From Bradyrhizobium ottawaense (lineage in GTDB: Bacteria; Pseudomonadota; Alphaproteobacteria; Rhizobiales; Xanthobacteraceae): 64,000 bases of DNA. This document shows positions 1 through 8,966 of this stretch, piece after piece. The stretch is taken from positions 7,912,001 to 7,976,000 of the forward strand of contig NZ_CP029425.2 in the NCBI RefSeq assembly GCF_002278135.3, in the 5' to 3' direction. The stretch's first letter is position 1; each line of letters starts with the position of its first letter. The position numbers and the translations under genes were made by a program. Under the pieces are notes generated by a model. The model saw nothing but the letters and a program-made list of their open reading frames with translations, was not told the origin of the DNA and searched no databases.

Positions 1-473
1 ATCGGAAGATGCAGCCGTTCGGTCGGCATGGCGATCAACTCGTTGAGGAGCACCGCGGCGATCTGCGCGGGCGGGCCGTCGGGATCGTAGAGCGGGGGCA
101 GCGTCGCCATCCGATGGATCAGCTCGTGCAACAGCGGTGAGATCGACAGCGTGCAGCATTCCTGCGGCACGCTCGCCGCATCCATGTCCACATAGAGAAA
201 CAGCAGGCTGGCGTTGCCGCTGACGCGATTGCTGTGGGGCATACCGCCGGGAATCCAGACGCCGCAGCGCGGCGGGACCATCCACAGGCCGCTCGGCACT
301 TCGCACGTCACACCGCCGCGCTGGGCGAGGACGAGCTGTCCCTTGCGATGGATGTGAACCGGCAGCTCGTCCTCCTGCTCCCGGGTATCCACCATGCCGG
401 CCACGATCGGACGGTCCAAAATGTCAGGATCGAACCGCCGATAGTGCTGATAGAGCGTGCCGCGCATTGTCAT
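1..473 (-). CDS. AraC-type regulator, N-terminal part (runs off window)
   Basis: The reverse strand reads an open frame from an ATG at 473 to the window edge, beginning MTMRGTLYQHYRRF. The visible 157 residues look like the cupin sensing half of an AraC-family activator: a VHIHRKGQLVLAQRG stretch (metal-type His cluster), then a WMVPPRCGVWIPGGMPH segment and an LLFLYV strand. The DNA-binding half lies outside the window. A second in-frame ATG sits two codons downstream. The gene is divergent from the FUSC exporter gene starting at 558, a common arrangement of regulator and efflux target, so control of that exporter is a reasonable inference. The fold is recognised from pattern, not from a search. 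Confidence 0.8.
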   Translation of the reverse strand, partial: MTMRGTLYQHYRRFDPDILDRPIVAGMVDTREQEDELPVHIHRKGQLVLAQRGGVTCEVPSGLWMVPPRCGVWIPGGMPHSNRVSGNASLLFLYVDMDAASVPQECCTLSISPLLHELIHRMATLPPLYDPDGPPAQIAAVLLNELIAMPTERLHLP

Positions 474-557
474 CCTTTAGCAATTAATTGGCAGAATAAC
501 GAAATTCTCTCGACGCAGCAACGCCTATGGTCTCCGTGCTTCACGGACGATCACATC

Positions 558-1185
558 ATGCCTTCACCATTTCTGTCTCGGCTTCTCGCAACAGCAGCGC
601 CCGGCCGGCTCGATCCGAAATGGGCGCTGTTCTCTTCGAACTCCTTCATCGCGGCAATGCTCGCGATCTATTTTGCCTTCCGGCTCGGATTGGAGCGGCC
701 GTATTGGGCGATGCTCACGGTCTATCTGACCGCACAGCCGTTCGCCGGCGCGGTTCGGTCACGCGCCGTCTACCGCTTTGTCGGGACATTGCTGGGCGCC
801 TGCGTGGCGCTGGCGCTGGTCCCGATCCTGGTCGATCAACCCGCGTTATTGTCGGTTGCCGTTACCGCATGGGCCGGACTCTGCCTCTATATCTCCTTGC
901 AGGATCGCACGCCGCGCAGCTATGCTTTCCTGCTGGCAGGCTACACCGCGACGACAATCGCGTTCTCGAGCGTCAACGTTCCGGCGATGGTATTTGTGAC
1001 CGCGCTGTCGCGTGTCGAGGAGATCCTGCTCGGCATCGGCTGTGCGACCTTGGTGCACACCCTGCTGTTCCCGAGCGACGTCACTACTCCTGTGCTGAAA
1101 TCCCTCTGCGCCGCATTGTCGGACGCCTTCGCCCGGACCACCGATGTGCTCTGCGCGCGCGTCGACAAGGCACCGAATACGGGTG
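558..1185 (+). pseudogene. FUSC-family inner-membrane exporter, truncated
   Basis: From the ATG at 558 the protein reads MPSPFLSRLLATAAPGRLDPKW and then a run of hydrophobic segments (IAAMLAIYFAFRLGLERPYWAML, VGTLLGACVALALVPILV, AVTAWAGLCLYISL, LLAGYTATTIAF, VEEILLGIGCATLVHTLLFP) typical of the N-terminal membrane domain of FUSC/aromatic-acid-exporter proteins. Family members are usually 600-700 residues; recognisable sequence stops after about 205 residues near 1,175-1,185. The frame stays open to 1,733, but that extension is only the antisense of the relaxase gene. Not functional as a full exporter. It probably formed an efflux unit with the divergent AraC-type gene before the accessory DNA arrived. 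Confidence 0.82.
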
Positions 1186-2168
1186 TGCATGGTCTTGATG
1201 ATGTCGCCGCGCATGCCGAGATCGCGCAAGCTGCGCTCGGCCTCGAGCCCAACCATCCATTCCCCCGATGCGGCGGATGCGGCGAGGCCCATCTTCTCCA
1301 AATGTTGAAGGCGACCGACCATCAGGCGCCGGATCTCGGGATCGGACTGGCCGGGGTTCTCTGGGCGAAGATCGATCGAGCCGGTCTCATCTGCCGCCAG
1401 GCGGATCTCCCGATCGAGCCGCGTCCATCGTTCCGCCGTGACCTCCCTCTCCAGCGAACTGCGGATCTCATGCTCTGGCTTTGGACCCAGTTCGATAGCG
1501 ACCAGTTCCTCGGCGCGCGAGCGCAGGCCCCGGCTGATGTAGTCGCGGGAGATCACCAGATCCGCCCCTTCCTCATCTACACCCCGGACGAGAAGGTGGA
1601 CGTGAGGGTTGTCGGTATTCCAATGATCGACAGCCACCCAATCGAGCCGCGTGCCGAGATCGGCCTCCATCTGCATTGCGAGATCGCGGGTGAAGGCCTT
1701 GAGATCGGTCATATCGCCCGCATCCTCCGGTGAGACGATGAACCTGAAATGATGCCTGTCGTCCCTGCACCGTTCTGCGAAAGCCGCGCTATCGGCGCGG
1801 TCGCTGCCGGCATCGAACATCTCGGCCCTCTCGCCGCTCCGGGTCACGCCGTCGCGCTTCAGATATGAGAGATGGGCGGTCAGTGGCGCTGAACGGAAAG
1901 CTCTTCCTCTGTGACGAACCACGCGGGCCTTCACCATGACGCGACGCGTTGGGCTGAACAATCGGGCACGGCTAAAGGACAGTCGGCCGCGGCCAAACGT
2001 CGAGCGCCCATAGGCCGCCGAGCGCCTGCTGGCCACGGTCTGATCCGAGGTGTGTCCAGCTTTCTTCGCGGCACGAAGCACCTGGTTGATGAAGCTCTTC
2101 GGCTTTGGCGCGCGGGTAGTGCGGATGCGCCCAGGCCGGATACGCAGATGGCTGTCGCCCACGCTCAC
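1182..2168 (-). pseudogene. Conjugative relaxase (VirD2-like/DUF3363), truncated N-terminal part
   Basis: A GTG start at 2168 (MSVGDSHLRIRPGRIR) opens a protein resembling the relaxase/DUF3363 proteins of rhizobial integrative conjugative elements: a basic RPGRIR N-terminus, then KARVVRHRG, an HFRFIVSPED strand, and the metal-binding region DHWNTDNPHVHLLVRG (His near 182, 189 and 191), then RDYISRGLRSRAEELV. Family-like sequence continues to GDIIKTMH at about 1,188 and then passes directly into antisense of the FUSC gene. Roughly half the expected 600-700 residues remain. The start codon overlaps the TGA of a preceding reading frame (2165-2167), suggesting it once lay in a transfer operon. 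Remnant of a lost mobile element. Confidence 0.82.
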
Positions 2169-2525
2169 GGGAGGGCCTCCCCACGATCAAAAGCACCTGC
2201 AGTGCCGAAAATGCCCTTGATCGCATTGCTCAAATTGCAGAGCGCGGCACGCGCCCCGACCGACCGGCACGCCAGAACGCAAGCCATGCCAATGGCTTGC
2301 AGTTCGACCGGCGAGCCCCTTTTATCTCGCCGTCTTAATCGGTCGTGTCGTCTCTCTGATCTTACCCATTCTCGCTTCCTTTCCCGTCTTCGACAAGCCG
2401 CTCTGATCCACGCCATGACACGATGCGCCGCGATGGCTGCGAGTCCTGACGCGCCGTGCAGTCTTCCGCGCTCGTCGGCGGCACAAACTCGCTGCAGCAA
2501 GGCAGCGCGGACGCCGTCGCGGCGC
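2169..2525. other. Gene-free stretch beside the relaxase remnant
   Basis: No protein family is recognisable on either strand. A minus-strand frame ending at 2165 overlaps the relaxase start by four bases (GTGA), which suggests that the tail of an upstream operon gene survives here, but its sequence matches nothing I know. Decayed mobile DNA is the best description. Confidence 0.45.
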
Positions 2526-3065
2526 ATCTTGAACGCGCGCGCGGCGTTGTGGAAGGAGTACTGCCGGCTGCACGATCTGGTGGTGCGGCTGGTCGCCGGG
2601 CACGAGCTGTGCCGGCGCTTCATGCAGATTCCCGGCGTCGGTCCGATCGCGGCGCTGAGCTTCATGACCGCGGTCGACGATCCCTTGCGCTTTAAGCGTT
2701 CGCGCGACGTGGTGACGTATTTTGGCCTGACCTCGCGACGCTGGCAGTCCGGCTCCTCGATCGACGTCAAGGGGCGGATCAGCAAGACGGGTGACGGCGA
2801 CGTGCGGCGGGCGCTGTACGAGGCGGCGAGCGCCTTGCCGACGCGCTACAAGAAAAAGGACAAGGTCAAGGCGTGGGGGCTGGCGCTGGCCAGGCGCTCC
2901 TCGCACCACAAGGCGACGGTGGCAGTGGCGCGCAAGCTCGCCGTGATCATGCACGCGATGTAGACCGGCGGCACGTTCTATTGCGGCGATCCGGACACAT
3001 CTGCGGCGGAGATGCGCGCCGAAACCACCGCCAAGCAGCGCAAATTGCTCGGGGCTTACGCATGA
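2526..3065 (+). pseudogene. IS110-family transposase, C-terminal half, in-frame stop
   Basis: From about 2526 the plus strand reads NARAALWKEYCRLHDLVV and then the IS110 C-terminal (transposase_20) signature QIPGVGPIAALSFMTAVDDP, with the RSGSSIDVKG-like block SSIDVKGRISKTGDGDVRRALYEA and an HHKATVAVARKLA segment. A TAG at 2961-2963 sits where relatives have Trp; the same frame continues as TGGTFYCGDPDTSAAEM and ends naturally at 3065, so the stop looks like a single TGG-to-TAG change. The N-terminal DEDD half is missing here; a matching half lies nearby in the opposite orientation (3259-3799). Confidence 0.82.
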
Positions 3066-3258
3066 GCTGCGTGATCCTTCAACCTGGCAACGCCGCGACG
3101 ATAGCCGCGACCTGAACACGGAGCTCCGCCGCTGGCGGATGAGGACTGATGCAGCACAGCGACGACGGAACGCACGTTATCTTGCCTGCGACGATGCATC
3201 TTCGGATCCGACCGATCGCGCCGGATTGCCTGTGATGTGGCTCCGTCACACCGATGGA

Positions 3259-3799
3259 AAGCATGGCGTCAATCAGCTCATGACCAGCGCATCGCCGCGC
3301 ACGGCTTGCGCAAATCCGCCGCGCCCGACCCGGTTCAGGCGAATGCCGAACACCTTTAAAGAGTGCCGGGTCGCGTTCTCGAGGTCCAAGAACTTGCGCT
3401 TCAAATTGCGGCGGTGGGTCAGCAACAGCCGCAGCCGGTAGCAGGCCTCGCTCTTGATATGCGCCCTGCGGAACCAGCCGGTGCGCATGATGTGGGCAAT
3501 CCCGAGCGCGTCCGCCCGGTCGGTCTTGTTGCGCTGCGCCTTCAGCGCCGCGCGAACCTGGAGGGTCTCCAGGCACACCGCCGGCAGACCAAGCTTGAGC
3601 AGTTCCGGATGCAGCCAGGGCGACAGCGAGCCTGCCTCGTGGCCGAGCCGCCGCAAGCGGCCAAGATACGGTCAAGCGCCGTCCTGATCGCATCGGGATC
3701 GGTCACCACCGCCGTCTCCAGCATCACCTTGCCGGTCGCGTCCACCACGCAGATCGCTGTCTCGGCCATGCCGACGTCCAGACCACAGAAGAATTCCAT
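3259..3799 (-). pseudogene. IS110-family transposase, N-terminal half, frameshifted
   Basis: Starting at ATG 3799 the minus strand reads MEFFCGLDVGMAETAICVVD, the first acidic motif of the IS110 DEDD nuclease domain. Around 3,650 the frame must shift, after which LGHEAGSLSPWLHPELL and RNKTDRADALGIAHIMRTGW give the next acidic motifs. The match continues to VRGDAL, then in another frame to HELIDAML at about 3,259, where similarity stops exactly where the C-terminal half found at 2526-3065 would begin. Inactive because of the frameshifts and the missing half. Confidence 0.82.
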
Positions 3800-4254
3800 C
3801 GCACGCCTCCCGCGTTGCCGAAGCGGCGCAGTGTGCGGCTTATTCAGCGCGCAATCCACTTGATCTGCCGCCGCAACGCCCGGAGCAGGCCGATTACGAG
3901 CGGCCTTCCTAATCGGGCGGGCAAAGTCAACTCATTCCTACGCTTTTCTGCGACTCTTCGAACTTCAGCCATGACCGACTCCCTGCACCAACAACGCGCA
4001 CTTCACCGCAGCCGCGTACGCGACGTGCACTCACCAGGCGGGGTCCATGCGTTCCTTCGCGTTCAGCACTTCGGCCGTCGCATGCTCTTCATCAGGTTCG
4101 TAAACAGGGCTGTCTCCGGCGCTCTCGTCCCCGAAGGGCGGCAGCAGGCAAGATAGCGGACATTCCCCGTTTCGCGGCCACGCCCGGGGACGCTCACCGC
4201 GCGCGCGGATCTCTAATTTCGCTCCTCCTCAACATGCCGGGCGTAAGCCCAGCG
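3800..4254. other. Gene-free stretch between IS110 remnants
   Basis: About 450 bases with no recognisable gene on either strand. It separates two minus-strand IS110 remnants and may hold their degenerate ends, but I could not identify terminal repeats or target duplications. Confidence 0.4.
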
Positions 4255-5095
4255 CTAATCTGTCGTCACCTGCACCGCGACTACTGCGCCGGTTTCAACC
4301 GCAGCCGCTGCGTGATCTTCGCCAAACCCGACGTGGAAGTCGGTCTCGCTAACCCACATCCGGTGCAGAATGCTTGCCAGCTTCCGTGCCACCGCGGTGA
4401 TCGCGCACAGCATGCTCGACCGTTTGGCGATCCGCAGGCCCCATGCCCGCAGTGCCGATCATTCCTGACCCGCAGCAGCAGGCTTGCGGCCGCCTCGCAA
4501 AGCGCCTCGCGTACGGCGACGTCGCCTCGTTTGCTGATGCGTCCTTCGTAATCGATCGATGTGCCGGACTGGTGCCGCCTCGGCGCCAAGCCAAAATGCG
4601 CGCGCCGACCGTTTTCGATCTGGCAAAGCGATGAGGGTCATCAACGCCGACTTTGAACGACAGGGCCGCAACGGGACCGACGCCTGGAGCCGTCATCAAG
4701 CGCCGGCAGACAGCATCATGTTAGACCACCTGCAGCAGCGCACGATGGAGCCGATCGTATCCCTCGAGGATGGCGCGGCGCACATCTAACATTGCCTCGA
4801 TGGTCATCACGAAGACGGGATCGCTGCGCTCGATCAGCTCGCGGACCCGGGCCTCAAAGGCACCGCGGGCGACGGCTCCAACGAGCGACCCATAGGCCCG
4901 CAGCGCGCCACGAATGTGGTTTTCGAGGTCGATCAGTTTGCGCCTAAGCAGCTTCCGGCTGATCAGCAGCGTGCGCATCTTCTGCATGTCGATATTCTGG
5001 ACATGGACGGCGCGGTACCAGGCCAACCGCATCACCTGCGCAATGCCACGCGCATCATTCCGGTCGGTCTTGTTCCGCATCCTTCGGCGTGCAAT
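4255..5095 (-). pseudogene. Second IS110-family transposase remnant, multiply frameshifted
   Basis: Reading leftwards from about 5,095, three frames together give a transposase lacking its first 80 or so residues: RNKTDRNDARGIAQVMRLAWY, RKLIDLENHIRGALRAYG, RVRELIERSDPV, then (frame change near 4,700) APGVGPVAALSFKVGVDDP, then (frame change near 4,600) RRHQSGTSIDYEGRISKRGD, and after a further change [22 protein letters not shown], ending at the TAG at 4255-4257. It is a different IS110 lineage from the neighbouring remnant ([10 protein letters not shown] versus HAM-TGGTFYCG tail). No active site is complete and no intact ends are visible. Confidence 0.75.
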
Positions 5096-5531
5096 CTGGT
5101 CATGGGCAGTTCACCAGCATCTTGTTCGCGAAGATCCTTCCATAGGTGCTGGAGGCATCGAGCGGACTGCCAGGTTTGCATGGCGCTTGTAAACCGGGAG
5201 TTGCCCAACGAGGCCAACTGAGCACCGGTAACGGCAGGCTACGATCTTGCCAAGCGCTTCCGGTCCGTCCGATTTGTACGCTACGGCGCGCAGCGGTTAG
5301 CGGCGGGATCAGAGCGCCTTTTGTTTGGCACCGTAGGCGATATGGATCAACGCATCCCGGACAGTTGAGCAACGCGCAGATGGCGTCGAAGCAACCTCGT
5401 CAGCTACCACAAATCCAGCGCCTTCCTAGGAGGCCCGCATCGACACCAAGGTCGCGCCATGGAAATGCCCATCTCGCTCAACGGCGCTCGATCCGATTCT
5501 GGCCGGGATCATCGGAGCACGTGCAGGAACC
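5096..5531. other. Gene-free stretch upstream of the excisionase-like remnant
   Basis: About 435 bases. The left part should hold the missing 5' end of the IS110 remnant but no transposase sequence is recognisable. No other gene, RNA or repeat was seen. Confidence 0.4.
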
Positions 5532-5742
5532 ATGGTTGACAATGATAACAACGAGCGGCGCCGACTCGTCGAGTTCAAGGACGGTTGCCGCTATGGCAAA
5601 TTCGGAAAGACTAAGGCCTACGAGCTGATCGCCCACGAGAGGATCAGGGCCTACAAGATGGGGGGGCAAGACCATGATCGACCTCGACAGCGTGGATGAA
5701 TATCACGCTTCGCTGCCGAGGCTCGAAACGAGGGCGAGCTAG
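5532..5742 (+). pseudogene. Small excisionase-like DNA-binding protein, frameshifted in a G run
   Basis: ATG 5532 opens MVDNDNNERRRLVEFKDG, followed by YGKFGKTKAYELIAHERIRAYKMGG, the helix-turn-helix of AlpA/MerR-like excisionases that sit near integrases in rhizobial islands. Seven consecutive G at 5660-5666 then shift the frame. Removing one G restores KTMIDLDSVDEYHASLPRLETRAS and a natural TAG at 5740-5742, giving about 70 residues. In the present frame translation ends early at about 5,697. The function (directing excision or repressing it) is inferred from fold and context. The frameshift could be real or a homopolymer sequencing error. Confidence 0.72.
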
Positions 5743-6230
5743 GCCGCCGTCTGCGTAGCGAAACGGCGGGCGCATCGTCGCTCAGGCTATCAAGGCGATC
5801 AACTTTATGTTGTATTAAACGCACCGTTCGGCCCGCTAGGCCGCACGGTTACAGATGCCTGGTTCTTATTGTCCCAAAGCTGGCGCCGTACCACCTCGTC
5901 GCGCAGTGGCGCTCTTTTTCTCCGTACTATGGGCGAGCTGGGCTTCCGACTACATCGTCGTCGAACGCGACCTACTCGCTCAGCAGGTCGACGCGGTCGA
6001 GCGGACGCGTGCGCGCGGTGGTCGCCGCCGGGGCATTATCGCAGTCCATGGTCCGCAGCGCCTTGTTCAGTGTTTTCGGACATTAGGACGCTCTCGTCAT
6101 TGGACGCCCAGCAGATCGCGGATCAGCGTCGCGCGATCCCGCGTTATCGATACCGGTTTCGCGTGCACGCGACATAGGCCCGCCCTTAACCTCGCGTTAC
6201 GTTAGGTCGAGTCCCCGCTGGGACTTCGAG
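5743..6230. other. Gene-free stretch between excisionase remnant and att-like repeat
   Basis: About 490 bases in which no reading frame resembles a known family on either strand. Probably decayed island DNA. A degenerate tRNA-3'-end-like repeat begins at its right edge (6231). Confidence 0.4.
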
Positions 6231-6367
6231 TCAGAACCGGGTTCGATTCCGGTCGGGGGCGATTTTGGAGACCGGAACGCGATGAGCGGTGCCTGCTGCC
6301 GAGGCAGCCTGCAGTTTTATTTTTGCCAGTAAATACAGTGCATCATATTGTTGTATTCCTGTGTCGG
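6231..6367 (+). repeat. tRNA-3'-end-like repeat, left copy (att-like)
   Basis: The segment begins TCAGAACCGGGTTCGATTCC, a T-arm-like stretch, followed by GGTCGGGGGCGA, a GGAGACC block, an A/T-rich run (TTTTATTTTTGCCAGTAAATAC) and CATCATATTGTTG. A diverged second copy lies at 24945-25056 in the same orientation. No complete tRNA cloverleaf can be built around it. The T-arm pairing is imperfect (8-nt loop). An attachment-site remnant of an integrative element is the favoured reading; no integrase gene is next to either copy now. Confidence 0.6.
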
Positions 6368-6649
6368 CAGCCCTCGATCGCGTTGAAAACACACGCAAAA
6401 ATTCACCGCCTCCGTCCGTTTGGTGGCATTTTGTTGGTATCGGGAGAACAAACAATCGCGGCGATTTTTCGCCATTCCGAACAAGGGAATTGAGCAGATG
6501 GCCCGCCAGAACGATGGCGCGTGGCCAAGCTGATCAGGACCAACGTCGATCGACGCGCCGCCTGACATCTTTTCAGATTGAAGGGCCGACGTTTCGGCAA
6601 GCGTTGAGCAGTTTCGGATGAGACGAAGCCCTCACAAAGCGCAATCGGT
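6368..6649. other. Gene-free stretch after the att-like repeat
   Basis: No gene recognised. It contains TTTTGTTGGTATCGGG near 6427, resembling the TTGTTGGTAT words in the right-hand repeat copy, so the repeat may extend further in decayed form. Confidence 0.4.
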
Positions 6650-6910
6650 TCAAAAATTACCGGCGACCAAATCGTAAGAGCCCCTACTGCCGCGGACGTA
6701 CACCTTGGCAGCGGCGGCGCATATCAAGTCGCGATTGCAATCGAACACGCGGAGAAAGCCCGTTTCATCGTAACCGGCATCTGGTTGAATTCGCTTCAGC
6801 GCATCTTCGTCGATGAAAAACGATGCCTCGATAGCGCTGTCGTGTCCCCAGAATCGTACGGCACGCCGCGTGCGGTCGTATGAACGGCTATGGTTTGGAA
6901 ACTCGATCAT
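6650..6910 (-). CDS. DUF1488 family protein
   Basis: Eighty-six residues from ATG 6910: MIEFPNHSRSYDRTRRAVRFWG, then IEASFFIDEDALKRI, then FDCNRDLICAAAAKVYVRGSRGSYDLVAGNF. This is the complete two-part pattern of DUF1488 proteins (a short beta unit followed by a helix ending in a KVY.RG..SY.L tail). The frame is open further upstream to 7105, but family members begin at this Met. No obvious Shine-Dalgarno sequence precedes it. The biochemical function of the family is not established to my knowledge. First intact gene right of the decayed mobile zone and part of a cluster of small stress-type proteins. Confidence 0.75.
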   Translation of the reverse strand: MIEFPNHSRSYDRTRRAVRFWGHDSAIEASFFIDEDALKRIQPDAGYDETGFLRVFDCNRDLICAAAAKVYVRGSRGSYDLVAGNF

Positions 6911-7233
6911 ATGGTCGGGGCCGATCAGTTGTCGGTGAAGGAGACTTCCTTGCCGACTTATCCGATTTTGCGCCGGTCGATGGCCAATCTGCATCGACGC
7001 TCGCAACGGCCAAGCATGGCGAGGGGGAAAGAGCGTTAAGGCGATTACGCCAACCCTTAAGTGGCTACGTTGAAAGCGAACTACAACTCTGCTCGCCCCT
7101 GTCACAGCAAATAGTTCTGCTTGACCTCGTTATTCCGCCGATGGGCATTATATCTCGAATATCACCGCGAGTTCACGGCTGTTATCGGTGACTGAGAGCA
7201 TCGTGCTCCCGCCGCGACCAAGAGGCGGTCAAT

Positions 7234-7341
7234 ATGTCGAACATCTCCAAATTCGGACTCCGCGAGTGGCTGGTACCGCCGGTCCTGCTGCCGATCTTCT
7301 TCGCGCTTGTGATCGCTGGTGCGGTGCTCATTCAGTGGTAG
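7234..7341 (+). CDS. 35-residue single-span membrane protein
   Basis: MSNISKFGLREWLVPP is followed by a hydrophobic segment (VLLPIFFALVIAGAVLIQ) that would span the membrane once, ending in W and TAG at 7339-7341. AGAGGCGG lies about 8 bases before the ATG as a ribosome binding site. The amphipathic start plus one helix is typical of small membrane proteins in this genus. Function unknown. It stands 150 bases before the receiver-domain gene at 7491 on the same strand. Confidence 0.62.
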   Translation: MSNISKFGLREWLVPPVLLPIFFALVIAGAVLIQW

Positions 7342-7490
7342 TTAACTCGCCTGCGCGGGCCCGCGCCGCCAGCGCCAAAAGTCTCTGCATGATGGAACAT
7401 TTCAGCAGCACGAGGGATACCCCAGCGAGGCAGCCATCGGGGGACGAGATACCTAGGATCAACTCGCACCCGCATTGCGGAGAGTTACCG

Positions 7491-7874
7491 ATGACGTTCG
7501 GTCCGTCACGCAGTCCAGCCATCGTTCTCGTCGTAGAAGACGAGATGGTGCTCCGCATGCGCGCAATTGGCATGGTGGAAGACGCCGGCTACACGCCGTT
7601 GGAAGCGCGGGATACCGACGAAGCCCTCGCAATCCTGAGCTCCAGATCCGACATCGCGCTCGTTTGCGCCGACATCCAGCTGCCGGGCAGCATGGACGGC
7701 ATGGGCCTCGCGCGTACCGTGCGTAAACGGTGGCCGGCGATCGATATCATCCTGATGTCCGAGCAATTGAACCCGCCCAGCATCGATCTTCCCCCCCGCA
7801 GCAGATTCTACGGTAAGCCGCTCCAAGCCTGGCAGATCATAGCCGGGATTCGCACGATGATTGGCCACGCCTGA
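7491..7874 (+). CDS. Single-domain response regulator (CheY-like)
   Basis: The 127 residues form one receiver domain and nothing else. Visible landmarks are the acidic pair E16/D17 (LVVEDEMVL), phosphoacceptor D61 (CADIQLPG), the loop GSMDGMGLA, a Ser at the switch position (ILMSEQ, about residue 90) and the invariant Lys at about 109 (FYGKPL). No output domain is present, so it must act by protein contact or as a phosphate sink. A close relative is encoded at 20024-20398 and two HDLRNPL-type kinases lie in the same block, making them candidate partners. Start chosen at 7491 because the preceding in-frame sequence is not family-like. Confidence 0.85.
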   Translation: MTFGPSRSPAIVLVVEDEMVLRMRAIGMVEDAGYTPLEARDTDEALAILSSRSDIALVCADIQLPGSMDGMGLARTVRKRWPAIDIILMSEQLNPPSIDLPPRSRFYGKPLQAWQIIAGIRTMIGHA

Positions 7875-7951
7875 GGCGCCCAACATCGCCCGACCATCCG
7901 CGTCAAGCGGCCATCCTAACTAGCCCTCACCTCTCGTCGATCGGCAACATT

Positions 7952-8836
7952 ATGGCGATCTTCCTCGTCCGGCATGTCACAACATATCGGTACCGGCGTG
8001 CGGTCAGGCTGGGCCGACATCAACTGATGGCGCGCCCGCGCGACAGTTTCGACCAGCGACTGATTGATTTCTCGCTCGATGTGACGCCCGCGCCCTCGGA
8101 GGTGAGGTGGCTGCACGACGTCTTCGGGAATTGTGTTGCGCAGGTCGAATTTGCCTGTGACAGCGACTACTTGCGATTCGAGTGTATCATCAAGGTCGAC
8201 CACACGCCGGAGAATGCGCCCGACTTCAGAATTGAGGCCCACGCGAAGGACCATCCATTTGCGTATCAGGATGATGAGGCGCCGGACCTGGCACCCTATG
8301 TTCAAAGATGGTTCTCGCACCCGGAAGATCATCTCGGCCGGTGGCTGGATACGTTTCTCGTGCGCGGGACCAGACGCCGTACGGGCCAGGTCCTGATGAC
8401 CCTCAATGAAGCAATCTCGGATGGCTTTGCATATGACCGCCGCACGGCGCCAGGAACGCAAAGTCCCTCCACGACACTTGAACGCAGGAAGGGCAGCTGT
8501 CGGGACTTTGCCGTCTTGATGATTGAAGCCGCGCGAAGCCTAGGTTTCGCCGCACGCTTTATCACCGGCTATATCTACGTACCGGATCGCGATGGTCCAG
8601 CCTGGCTGGGCGGGGGAGCCACTCATGCCTGGTGTCAGATTTACGTCCCCGGCTCCGGCTGGGTCGAGTTCGATCCGACCAATGGGATCGTCGGAAACCG
8701 AGATCTGATCCGCGTGGCGGTGGCCAGGGTCCCGAGCCAAGCTGTTCCCCTGTTTGGCAGTTATTGGGGAACTCGCGAGGATGAGCTTGGAATGGACGTG
8801 GACGTGAACGTCAAAACGACGTCAGCTCTGTCATAG
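7952..8836 (+). CDS. Transglutaminase-like cysteine protease family protein, complete triad
   Basis: The 294-residue protein has an N-terminal beta domain of the bacterial transglutaminase N type (RHVTTYRYRRAVRLGRHQLMA-like start) and a papain-like core. The triad is visible: C183 in KGSCRDFAVLM, H225 in GGATHAWCQIYV and D241 in VEFDPTNG. There is no signal peptide, so it is probably cytoplasmic. Such proteins often sit with ATP-grasp and alpha-E partners in peptide-modification clusters; none is seen here. A second, diverged family member follows at 8967 on the same strand. Likely an amide-hydrolysing or amide-transferring enzyme; substrate unknown. Confidence 0.87.
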   Translation: MAIFLVRHVTTYRYRRAVRLGRHQLMARPRDSFDQRLIDFSLDVTPAPSEVRWLHDVFGNCVAQVEFACDSDYLRFECIIKVDHTPENAPDFRIEAHAKDHPFAYQDDEAPDLAPYVQRWFSHPEDHLGRWLDTFLVRGTRRRTGQVLMTLNEAISDGFAYDRRTAPGTQSPSTTLERRKGSCRDFAVLMIEAARSLGFAARFITGYIYVPDRDGPAWLGGGATHAWCQIYVPGSGWVEFDPTNGIVGNRDLIRVAVARVPSQAVPLFGSYWGTREDELGMDVDVNVKTTSALS

Positions 8837-8966
8837 AGTTGCTCAATGAACGGACAGGAACACGGCAACTACTAACGCGTTGGCACTTTTGCAGTGCTGC
8901 GCTGTGTCGACGAGCCATGCTCACGATTAGCAGCCGCGGGAATTTGTCGACTTTGGAGGACGCCGC

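Noticed and set aside
1186..1733. Continuation of the FUSC reading frame to 1,733
   Set aside because: The sequence after about residue 205 has no membrane segments and is the exact antisense of relaxase motifs, so it is chance read-through and not a fusion protein.
2961..2963. TAG in the IS110 remnant as a pyrrolysine or recoded codon
   Set aside because: The position is Trp in relatives, a single-base change explains it, and the element is already broken elsewhere.
6001..6220. Arg-rich plus-strand frames as a recombinase fragment
   Set aside because: No catalytic motif or family pattern could be identified, so it is left as unassigned DNA.
6231..6262. A functional tRNA gene ending in GGGTTCGATTCC...
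   Set aside because: No acceptor or anticodon arm can be formed with the upstream sequence and the T arm has an 8-base loop; treated as an att-like remnant.
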